The position numbers and the translations under genes are program-made. Of a stretch of DNA of 64,000 bases, positions 42,201 to 54,200 are shown in pieces. Within the stretch, counting starts at the first letter, position 1, and every line of letters starts with the position of its first letter. The notes under the pieces were generated by a model. The model did no database searches and had not been told where the DNA came from. It saw only the letters and a list, made by a program, of their open reading frames with translations. The stretch comes from Pithys albifrons albifrons (lineage: Eukaryota > Chordata > Aves > Passeriformes > Thamnophilidae): NCBI RefSeq assembly GCF_047495875.1, contig NC_092463.1, positions 7,458,622 through 7,522,621 of the forward strand, read 5' to 3'.

Positions 42201-45200
42201 GGTGTGGGAAAAGAAACAGATCTTTTTGGTTTGGGTTGCTGTTTTGTGTTACTGTTTTGTTTTGCCCTGTAATTAAGCAATGTTTGTGTATATTTATCAG
42301 GATTGCATGGAAGAAATAAACCTGTTCAGTGAAAATAAGCTTCATTTGAAACAAATGGGTGATCAGCTAATCAAGGCTAGCAACAAGAGCAGAGTTGCAG
42401 AAATAGATGACAAACTTAACAAAATCAATGATCGCTGGCAGCACCTCTTTGATGTCATTGGGGCTCGGTAAGAAAATTATTTTCAATGTTTTATATGAGA
42501 GAAAAGTCAGAGGCTTGTGTCCTTCACCACTAGAAACAAACTGACATGACTTTTCAGTTCTGTTGAAATTTATTATCGAGAGTCAAGCTGAAGTGAATAC
42601 TTTTCCAGTATGACTTATTGCTGTATTATGACACCAGATGTCTTCATTTAGCTAATGGTAGAGGGCAGGGTGCAAGAATTCAGATAAAATACAATTTTAA
42701 TGATGGGAGCTTTGTAAAAGGAAGAGTCAGAGTGATCTCCCTGTTGCATGTGTTGAAGTGCAACTTAATTTTGAGGCAGTATGGTATGAGTTCATTTGGG
42801 CTTTTTAGGAGAGCCTCCTGTTTTCACACAAGCCTCAATTTCACCCTATGTCTGAATGCACAGAATTTAGGAATAGATGCTATTCTATCTCTGTATACAA
42901 TCAGATTTATATAATGTTAATGTTCCTTTTTTGCATTCAAAAGTGTATGGAATTTCATTTAATATCAGTGCTGTTTCTTCACTCAGTCTCTCTCCTAAAA
43001 ACAATGGAAATACCTATGAGCTTCTTTTAAATTTAGGATCTTTTGTATGATGGTGAAATGGAAAATGCTATCAGTTGCAATCAAAACAAAAACCTGCATA
43101 GTCTAAGCAACGACTTCTTAAAGGATTAGGCATCTTTATAATATTTGACAGAGTTAAGAACATCATGATCATTTTAGTATTAGCCTTACTGAGACGATCC
43201 CATTTCATTATTATCTCTGAGTTTCTACCACAGCTTGGCAGGAGGATGCTGGGCTGGTCTCACCCCCTGCTGAGTTTATTAGTAATCCAGAAATAATAAG
43301 GCTAACATCAAATTAGTATTGGCTAAACTTCTCTCCCAAGGCTCTGTTTTGCCTGCAGTCCCCCTCTCTGAGCACTCAGAAGCTCTGTTGCCGAGTTGAC
43401 ATTTGGGACAGATAAGGCGGGTGGTTGTGCTGTGACAATGTAGTGCTAAGTGTGCTGGGCCTTAATCAGGAATGAGATCTGAATTCATGGTGACACATGA
43501 GCCGTGAATGATTAAGCAGAAGGTGCCTTCTTAAGGTCTGACACTGCAGATAGTCTTGCAATGGTTATCTCAAGGTGTCTTTGTGTTCGATCTGGTGCAG
43601 AAAAGGAAGCTTCACTTTTACAGCAACACTTTTCCCGTTCTCATCTGATGGTACTGTGTTACTTTTACTACACTTTTATGATCATTTGTGTTTTGCTGTG
43701 TGTTAGTTTTGAATTGTAGCAGATTAAAATGCACTATTTTAAAACTGAGGTAAAGGTGGCACATTTCTAGCAATCTTTGGGAGAATATTCTAAAGAACTA
43801 GTGGTATATTTAGAGAGATCTGGCAGTCTTATTCAGTACTGTGACAACAGAGCACTTGTTTACCACCTGAGATGTCTTAAATCTTTACCTTCAGACAAGC
43901 ATAGAGTGGTGCTCTGAGGTACATTAGTGTGGATTTGCCTACAGCATCAACAGGACTGCCAGTATTTGATGCCTAAGTGGATATTGCAGCTACTGCGGAA
44001 TTGGTGTGATGCTTTATGATTGTTCCTGTGTTCTTAATCCCAAAATGTCTGTAATATGCCAGTTTTTACTTGTGATTTCCACTAATTTTCTGCTCAGGAC
44101 CAGAGTAATGAGCTGAAAAGGGCCTGGGGAAAAGTGATTTTAAGCAGCTCCCTCTGTGGTCCAAGATTATCAGGCAGCCCCGTGGTCCTCTTGCACTTAG
44201 TGCTAATGGAGGTTCGGAGTTTTGCAGCAGGGGTGTACATCTCCTCCCTCACCTCATCCACCTTGCCTGGGCTTGGCTCACAGCTCAGTGGTTCTCGGCT
44301 GCTCAGTCATAAATCACCACCAGACCTGTGAGCATGGATTGGGATGCTCCATGCTGACAGACTGTCTCCTTCCTTTTCAGTAAAAACAAATTATATTTAT
44401 GTTGTGTTGAAAAAGCACACAAAAAGAGAGTAGTAGCAGAATTCCTTTGTTCCTGCTGGATTGAGCCATGACAATCCAGACATCCTGTCACCACCCCGAA
44501 TAACTGCCATCACCAACTCAGTGGATAGTAGGATGGGTTGGCTCCAGGGAGGCTGGAGCCCCTTAGGGAATGGTACAGGGGCTGTGCACCCACTGTGGCC
44601 CTGAGGAAGAGAGACTGCAGCACTGCACAACCCTGCCATGCCAACATACCTATGCAAAGCCCTTTTTACTGGGCGCTCCTTCATGCCTTGAGGGAGATAA
44701 GAGGAATGGAGGAGATGCCTCAGGAGAGGAATGCCAATGGGCCTTGAGAGGATTTGAGGGTAGGGGAATTCTGCCTGAGAGAAGGGATAAATTTGACTGT
44801 TGGGGAGAAAATCTTATCTTTCTCCTGAAAAAAAGTTACTTGTAGGAACTTATTTTCATACCACTTCCATGAAATAAGGAGGTGGTTTTGCTCCTATATT
44901 TTCAGATCAGTAGCTGTGGCAAGTAAATTGAAGTGTAAATTCTCTTTTTGAGTGCCGAATCTGCCACCACTTGAAGCTTTTTTTTGACAAGCACTACAAC
45001 TTCAGCAATTTCTGTTAAACACACAACGAGCTACTGCCTTTATTCATACTTGTGGGAGTACAGCCCCACTGCAGCTGGGCCCTCAGTGGCCACCCATCAT
45101 CACAGGAGCAAGGACCAAATTTCACAGTGTCTTCATGACAGGGCAAGATTTGGGCAGAAAGCGAACTGCAGACCAATTAACTGAGCAGAGGGAGAAATGT

Positions 45201-48200
45201 ATAATGAATAGCTGTGTGTTCAAAGCCAATTCTTCATTTTGGGCACTGAATCTTGTAGAAAGGCACTTTCTGATCCTGTGGTTCAAGAGTATAAAATAAC
45301 CTGTGTCCACAAAGGAATCTAATTGAGATTTATATCCAGCTTCAGGTCTGTGGTTGCTAATACTCCATGGCTGACCCTGCAACCTGAGCAGCATTTTACC
45401 TTTTCTGTAGTGCAGTGTCTGGCTGTGTGATAGCAACATGAAACCAAACACGCCTGGAGCCAATGTATCAATGCAGAGCATTCCTCCTGATAGCTTATTT
45501 CACCTTTTTAAACCAATAAACGTCCTGGGACAGATGGACAAATTAGGTGAGCTCCCCATTTAGTCCTTGAAGTGATTCTCTTAGTTCATGGTGACAAGCT
45601 CAGATTTGCCATATGGCTGCACTTGCAGGACTTAACACTTTCATTGTATGCCTGTGCTTGGCTTGTGCAGTGACAAAAGCTTTGCCGCGTGTGTTGCAAC
45701 AAGCCCCCCTCTGGCTGCAAACTTGGAAGCGTCTCAAAATGTTAATTTTCATGGGATAAAGTAACCATCAAGGCATTAGCATGCCTGGAAAGGAGAGCAA
45801 TGAATTCCTGTTCAGCTCAGAAGATACTCTTACCAGGGGTGTTTCTCCTGCTGAAGTCCTAGTTGATGGATGGGGAATACAAACATACTAACAAACAGGC
45901 AGAAAGGGAGCCTTGTGCTGACTGTAAAAATGGACACAGGAAGGCTCTTGCCTTTGTTGCTGAAGCAGTAGGAGAAGAAGTGGCCAGGCTGCACATGGAT
46001 AGTAGATAAGCAAAAACCTGTGGAGTGGGTTTTACATCCCCAGCATGCTCTGGAGCAGCATTCCCCAGCCATGCATTAACAGTCAGGAATTCCCAAGAAA
46101 CTGTGTTGTGCACAGCCGCGTTCCTTGGTGCCCTTCCCTGTCCCATGGATCAGTGATCCTTACTCCACACTTTGCTTCCTAGCCCAATGGGGAATGTTTT
46201 CCTTCTGCCCTGCTGTTTGCATTGTGCCTGCAGTCAGGCTTGAGTACACCTCAGTGTCACAAGAGGGTGTCTGCACTGCCTAGGATTGTGCAAAGTGTTT
46301 GCATGGTGCTTGAGCCTTCATTACAGCCGTCATCAGGGGTTGCCTCCAGCAGTGTTGGGTCTGCAGATTGGTCTCTACAGTAACTGACATTGCATTTCTC
46401 TACCTCTGGGCATCCTGCAGCTCTTGCCACTGCTGCTGAGCTGTGGAAGGAGGACGCCATTTCTCAGCTGCTCTGGCTGTGTGGGCACAGTGGCGCGTGT
46501 TTGCTTACTTGGTAGGCCTGGTCCCTGTTTTCAGTCTTATGCAGAAAGGCAAAGTTTTTATGGATGTAGCAAGAATGGGGTCAGATGACTGCAACCTCTA
46601 ATGCCAGCATGAAAATACAGGGAAGCTAGCAAGGTCAAATGTGCCTTCTCATTCTTTTAAAATGTGAATCTTTGGCAACTGGGTGTTTTCCCTGTTTGCA
46701 AGCTGCCAGCTGTCCTTGCAGAGCCCGGGAATCTTAAACTGCCACAACCAAAGTCAGCCCTTCCCTCCCACATCAAACTGGGGAGATTCGAAGTGTTTTC
46801 AGCTGGTTTCCCACATACCCTGGGGGCTTAAATTCCCAAACAACCTGAAGCTGCTCAGGTTGCAGAAAAACTGGGAAGGAGTTGAAGCTCTCCAGTGACA
46901 TCTCTTTGTGCCGTGCTGAGTGTCCACTGAGTTCCAATAAGCTTCTGCTCTGTTGTGATTTTCTCTCTTCCCTGCCCCCTCACTGTGGCTCGGCTGCCCC
47001 AAAAGCTGATCCAGCAGCAGCAGGCCCCAGGTTGGTAGGTTTGGGGAGTAAATTCATACCACCTATTTTTGACCACCCTGCTCACCCTTTGGCAGGGCAG
47101 ACCCTCAGGCACCACGTGCTGGTGTGCTGTCCTCCCCTGTCACAGCCCACAGTCAGTGTGGGTGCACTCCAAGTTCAAAGGTCTCCTTGAATTGCTGCAG
47201 ATCAATATTGCATGGCAAGGGAAGCAAAATATGCTGCAGAGAGGCCCCCAGGTAAATGATACAGCAATGTCCAGCAGAATTGTACTGGTTTGTGTCAGTA
47301 CCACTGCAAAATCTCATTCTTGTATTTATTTTGGTAAAAAGAAATATGGATAATTGAAATCTCACTCAGAAAGTACCTGTTTTCTTTCCATGTTCTCTCT
47401 GTCCTTTGAGGATTATGCTTTGCTTTGGTGCAAAGGCTGTGACAGAATTCATTATTGTATCAGGCATGATGGTTGAGCTTATTGTGGTTATGCAATGTGT
47501 GCCAGGAGCAGGGGGAGCTGGCAGTGCAAGGGAGTCCTTGCCTTCTGCACACTGTCACCATTCCTGGGGCCTGCCTGTAAAGCTGGGGGGGTTATTTCTC
47601 CATTTTTCTCAGACCTACCATTTCAAATATGGTTTTGAAGCACCCTGGACTTTAACATTAAACTGTGGAAGTGACTGGGCATGATTTACCTGTGCAATGC
47701 CCAAAGCCCTCTCCTGGTGTGCCATGTCTTCCCAGGCACTGTGTGTCCTGCCATATGAGTGATAGGCAAGCTAACACAGGTCTGCAGAAGATTATCTGAA
47801 TACTGAAAACCCTTTGATTTCAAAATCATTCTTTGCATTTTTCGTGGGATTAGCCTGACTTCTTTATTTTTTTGTTCCTGATATTGGCTGGATGGGGAGT
47901 GACTTGTAATCCAAGGTTCTCTGACTTCCGCCTTTTTTTTCCCACCCCGTGATCTCTGGCAGTCATAACACAGAGAAAACATGACAGTGTGTTTTTCCAC
48001 AAACTAATGATATCATAAATGAAGATTAGGGCTTACTTTGTCCTCCAGCATAACAGGCTATTTGCACTGGAGGCCTTCCGCCTGCTCTGGAAGGTTAAAG
48101 AGAGGACAGGTCAGTGTGTGGGAGATTTAATTCGCACTTAAATACCTGGGATATAATGTTTAAGGCGAGAAAGCAGAATGCAGGGGAAGTAAGGATATAT

Positions 48201-51200
48201 CTGTGCGTGGTGCCTGTGCGTGGATGTGCATGCTCTTGTTTTCTTGGGTTTGCTTCAAATCGACTCTGCCGTAAATCATCCGGGTCTGAGGCTCCAATCC
48301 CTCTTTTGAACAAGAAATAAGCACTGCATCCACCTTTCCCGGTGCCGGAGGCTCCAGCTCGCATCCTTTTTGTCGCCAGCCGCAGGCAGCCGCCCGGCGT
48401 GCGCTTCCTCATGTGCTAATTCTCTTGTGTCAGAATAAAGCTGGCGTGGTTTTGTTCTGAGGAGGGATGCGGCCGTTTGCCAGGTAAAATACCAACGCCA
48501 AACGTAGGGGTTAAAATGGGGGAGAGCTCCGGTGTCTCCCCAGCTCGGGGTCGGGGAGGAGGAGGAGGGCGAGCCTCCCCCCGCCACGCGGGATGCTAAA
48601 GCGGCGGATAAATAGGGCATCTGTGGAGGAGGGGTTTCCTTTTCCATGCCTGCCTGGTCGCACAGACGGTCCCCCCTCGCAGCTTGGGATTTGCAGGCTG
48701 AGGAATGGTTTTTTCGTGCGAACAGTAAGTGCCGGGTGCCGGTGGGGTCCGTGGGAGCGGCGGCGGCGGCGGGGGGAGGGAGGCGATGCGATGCTGCAGG
48801 TCTCCCTGGACAAGTGGATGAGTGGGAGATGCGGCGTGTTAGCAGCAGGAATAGCGCTCAGGGGCCTCTCGCTTCAAACCAGCCGTGTTTGGGGGTTGGC
48901 ACCCGAAGCGGCGGCGATGTGTGACAGCAACCTCTGGACTCGCCTCCTCCGGCTCACCCGCGGCACACAGCGCACGGATATGGGGCTCCTGGCGAGGTAC
49001 CAGGGCCGGGCATGGGCCGGGAAATGCCCTTGTGTTTTATAAGAAGGCCTAAGATTTGCCTTTGGCATCACCTCTCCAGATCGAGTCTTTTGTTAAGCAA
49101 CCCCGGCAACTCGCCTAACAAAGGTTTCCTGCTCTGTGCATCTCATTTGCGTTACCGGCTGGTAAACAATCTTGTCAGCTGGCAGGGCAGTTCCAGCCCC
49201 TCCTCCTCCCAAACAAATGCACCGACCCTTTTTCTGATGACATTTGTGCTCGTGAAGGAGAGTTTGGAATAGATGTCAGAATGTTGTTCATTCCTTCAGA
49301 CAATAAAATTTGAATGTTACTGTTTATCTTATTTGAGCTTCCCCTGCCTTTTTCTGCAGCGTTTTGACATCTAAGGCAATGCAATTGACAGGCATTTTGT
49401 ATTTCTGTTTATATGAATACATTTCAGTCAACCTGGAAAATCCTTCTACTGCTATATATTTTCTGAGTAGTTACTAGAAATATTATGTGTATTTCTGGAG
49501 CTGTACAATGATTCAGCCTGAGACAGCTTAATGTCTTTCTCTTGTAACCCAATGCTGGCAACTTCATTGAGGGTATTAAGACCCAAATCCAATCTCGAGT
49601 CAGGTCAGTTAGTCCTTCTGTTTCACTTTTGCAGCCAGTTTTTAATCTTCCAGTTTTGTTCTTTTTCTGCCACTTCTATTTTGGTGTAAAGATTAAGTCA
49701 TTCAGAAACTGGCTTTGTTTGGCTTATCCCAGGCATCTTATGCATGTGTCCAAGTGCTGTTGTGAATCAGGGTGTTTTTTTAGCTGGGCCCATTGCAAAG
49801 GACAAGTCTGAGTTTGTTGGGTATTTTTTTAGACTACTGGTGATATTTATTGGATTTTTTAAATTATTACTATTTTTTTGCCACTGGAGGCATGTTGATG
49901 GTGGCAGGTGAGCTCTCGTCGGGACATGAACAATGATATGCAGGCCTTTTTTCAGTAAACAGAAATTTTGCCTCTTTGATCAAATAACCTGAGAATTACA
50001 CTTGGTAGAGGAAGAATTCAATCAAGAGTGGTGGCACCTTCCACCCTATGGCTAACTGGGAGGAACTGGTTTCCTCTGCTGCACTTGACTTTTTATTGCT
50101 GTTAATTCTGTGTTGGGTGATTGATCCCCTGGACTTGGAGACTTGCACTGTGCACCCCCACCCAGCTCCCAGCAGTGCTGTCTTTCCCTACAAGTGGTCC
50201 CTTCAGGATGCATCTCAAAGCAGTTTATGAGTTTTGTGTCGGGCAAAGAGCAGGTGATTTGCAAGAATACTTGCAATGTGCAGATGTGCATCTGCGAATG
50301 GTGGTTGCAAATGTAAGACTTTTATGGATGTAATGAGTTTATTTTACTTTTGTCTTTGAGCTGTAGACAGAGAAATGGCAGTTCCCTGTGACTTCTGTGC
50401 AAGCTGAGGTTGCTCAAGGAGGATGCTTATGTTTTTCATCATTTTGCCTATTTCTTCAGTGTAAAATCCTGCCCTTTAGCTTGGGCTCTGTGTGCTGACT
50501 AGAGCACATGAGCCAATGTGAATATCTGGACAAGGCAGCCCTCCCATACACTACCCTAGTGTGAACTTCTGTTAGGTTTTTATTCTTCTTTGGCTGTTTA
50601 GCTCAAATTTGAGATGAATGACTTAGAGAATTAAGGGTGATTAAATGACTGACAAATGCCATATTCTACCTAGAATATGTAACAGATTAAATTACTTAAT
50701 TACAGTTGTGTGTCTAATGGCAATTGCTGGAAAGTAAGTACAAGCTCCTCCTAGTACCACAGTGATGCTGTTTGAGACTTTGCTTCTAGTAACACTAGAA
50801 GATAAAGACTCACATATTTATGGTGATATCCATAATTGGAAATTTAGAGTGATTTCTACCAAAATAATATTGGAATGATGGTGCAAAAAACCACACTTGG
50901 TTTCTTAAACTGTTTTTTTTTTTTTAAATTTATCAAGTGTGCTTTCAGTCTTAGAGACTTTCATCTATGATCTCTTATCCCTTGGTTTTGCTTTGGACTT
51001 CCTTGGCTATGCAATTATTATTACACAAAATGCAGACTGAAGGAAGATGTTTTGCAACCTGTGAATTTTTCCGTAATGCAGTTTAGGAATGGGAAGCAGA
51101 GATGATCCTGAGCAGCACAGCAGGCTGTGGTCTCAGCAGGTCAGCTGTGGCATCAGATGGGCCCAGCATGTGCATCTCTCGCAAGTAGCCAGAGGGACAT

Positions 51201-54200
51201 TTCCAAGGAACTAGCGGGAAATGTCATAGGATATGCAGAGAATAAATTCCCACAGCATACAGGCTGGGACAGTGCAGCAACCAAGCCTTGCTTTCCTTCC
51301 AACTGGTCTGAAATCATGCAGAGTTAACAATGCAACAGCATTGATGTTTGTCTCAGACTCTTCCTCAGGCCTGGCTCTTCTAATGGTTCTTCCCTTCAGT
51401 GCTCAACAGAGAGCCTACATTGTCCCTTCTCTCTAGGGAGGAGGGGTCCTGAGTCACCTGTCTTTGGTGGACCACGCATCCTGAGGAGTCGCAGGCCCTA
51501 CTGAGCATCATAACCAGACAGACTCAAATTTACTGGTGCAAGTAGGGTGAAGGAAGAATTAGTTCTCCAGGCTAAGTTACTGCCAGCCCATGATGGCACA
51601 AGAAAATGCTGCAGACATATTCATTGAGTACCACTTAATAGAAACAGAACCAGGAAGATTTATATAGCAGCTCTTTGCTTCAGAGCCAGGTGCTTTCTGC
51701 GTACAGAGGTGAACTTGGGAGCAGAGTTCTGCAAAAAGCTTGATAAGGAAAGTGAGAGCAGCTAAATGCTTTTGTCATCCACTGGTTTCCTCTTTATCAG
51801 CTGCAGCAGTGGAAAGCACAATCAGTGCAAAGGGGCAGAGGCAGCTGCTTTGCACTTTATACCAGTATTGGCAGCTTTGTGGGTGCAAGGCAGGAACAAG
51901 GTGGACCATGGACTTGGATCAAATCCTTCAGGCTGGCTTGCAGGGTTATATCAATCAGACAATACTAATTTTATGGAGTGTGCAGAGTTGCTAAATACCT
52001 TCCAGGGAGTTCCAGGGTAGGTCTGTGCTCTTCTCACCCTCTTTGTAAAGCAACTGAAAGTACCACCTGGTCCTTTTGGGGCAAGAATGTGCTTTTCATG
52101 CTGCTAATCCTTATGAGACCCCAGATTTGCTGGCTGTACTCTCTGCCTTCACAGGAACCAATAGGACTGACCAAATCCAGCAGGATCATTCCCACATCTC
52201 CTCCACTAGTGCTTTACCTCAAATCAAGTGTCTAGCTGACGTGTGTCTCCTCTTTGATTACCTTAAGGTTGCTAATGAGATCAGTTGTTGCTTACAGAGT
52301 GGCATATTTATTATAGATTAGCTGTCCTGCGTATCTTCTGTCATTGTATCAACAGGCAGCTGCAAAAGCTGTTCAATTACAGGCAGTCTGGACCCCTCTC
52401 CTCTGAAATTTGCTGGGATAGTTTGGCAGCAGGCAGGCCAATGGGCCAGGAAACTTCCCATTTTCCTTGCAAGGAAGGGGCAGGTCCTGTGCATGAAGCC
52501 AGAATCCAGGTGCCCTGTCAGGGCACTTCTGTCTTGCATAATCTGTCCCTGCCTGCACTACATGAGATCACATCCTTCTGCCTTGCCCCAGACCCAGCTT
52601 GCACAGCATTGGTGTTGCCAAGTGCATTAGGCTTTATCTCAGACTCCTCAGCTCTCCCCTCTGCTATGGGACATGCAGTGATCCCCTTTTACAAGCTGCC
52701 CTTGCAGTCCCACTGCTGGTTTTGTTTAGGTGACAGTTCCCAGCCACTGTGGCCAATGAATGGGAAATGGTTCAGCCTTTTCACAATACATGCTTAAACT
52801 TTTTTGCTGCACTTGACTTAAGTAATGAGGCTTATCTGGGTAGTTGCTAGAGCAGGCAGCAGCATTTTACAAATGGCATCCAAAGTCCAAAAATCCATCC
52901 CAAGGCAGAGGGACATAACCAGAGATGAGAGGGATGCAAGCAGACAGGAGAACAGCACAGGGAAGCAATGCTGGCTAAGAAGTTTTCCCTGAGACATGGG
53001 TGGAAGGAGTTCACCTGATGTTGGTATCTGCAGTGTTGATGTTTATGGTACTGCAGCATAGAGCATTGCAGCTCATGGGGATAAATACGTGCTTTTTGGT
53101 GCAGCTCATCTCATCTTGTGATCTGGGTGTTTAAGAAAGATCTGATAGAAATCATGGTCTGTTTTTTTGGTTTTTTTCCTGCATTAACTACCAAGGTCTA
53201 GATGGCAAGCTCTGAAATAAGTCTTAAGTCTATAGAGATAAGTGTCACCCTGGTGTTGCCTTCTTAGTTATTTTTATTGGGAATTGCAATAAATGAGAAT
53301 TTCAAGGAAAGATTTGAGAGCAATGAGGTAGTTGAGCAGATAGTCCTCCAACACGTGGGGACAGATTTGCCAAAATATAAAAGCATGCTACTTGGATAAG
53401 TTAAGGGGTTTTGACATGGGAATATGCTGTCAAGGCTGGAAATAAGGAAGTTTGTCTGCAATTTGTGAACTGTGATACAAACACCTGTAAGAAGAGTATA
53501 TCAATGGTCCATTTGCTTGTCTACTGCATGAGTCTCTCTAGCCATTGGATATTCTCCCCCTTCAGGATTGTTTTTTTTAATTCTTCACCCATCAGGAGAG
53601 TCTGGCACACCTCTGCACATTCCAGTGTGATGTTTAGAAGAGCTTTTCATGTCATGGCAATGCAAGTTCTATAGTGGTCATTGTTCAGGCCTTCTCCTCT
53701 CCTGTCAGCATCCAGAGGGTGATGAGGCCCTGGAGCAGGTTGTCCCATTCCTGGGAATGTTCAAGGCCAGATTGAATGGGGCTCTGAGCAACCTGTTCTA
53801 GTGGCAGGTGTTCCTGCCCACAGCAGGGGTGTTGGAACAAAGCGTTCTTTTAAGTTCCTTCCAACCCAAACCATTGTATGATTCTGTGATTTGCCCAGGG
53901 TGTTTGACCAGTGGTTTGGGCAGATCCGGCCTCTGTTGGCAAAGTGGTACCTTTTGCTGATTAGCGTGGGCCTGTTGATGCTGAAGAAGACGCTGAACGT
54001 AGTTCACAGCAGGAAAATCAGACCATAGATACCCATTGCAGTTTAACTGTTGTGTGTTGTGGTACGAATTCCCACTTGGACAAATGTCCAGTGCTCACTA
54101 GCAGATGAAAATTCACCCTGTTCCTGTAGGTTCATTAAATCATTCCCACAAGACCACCTTGCAGCTGTAAAGCAGGGACCCGCTCAGCCAATTTAGGTAG

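Larger units (their letters stand above)
48480..49040 (+). promoter_or_regulatory. SYNE1: Intragenic CpG island, probable alternative promoter
   Basis: About 43 CpG dinucleotides in about 540 bp by eye, including a CGG run near 48757-48772, in an otherwise CpG-poor intron. It lies in the intron just before the exon that starts with VKKLKET, where mammalian short nesprin-1-alpha transcripts begin. An ATAAATA box-like element sits at 48607-48615, and splice donors follow at 48724 and 48996. The promoter role is inferred from composition and position; an enhancer or a separate noncoding transcript would look the same. Confidence 0.6.

Noticed and set aside
52285..52797. 170-codon open frame in the long intron
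   Set aside because: Composition looks like random translation and has no supporting signals.
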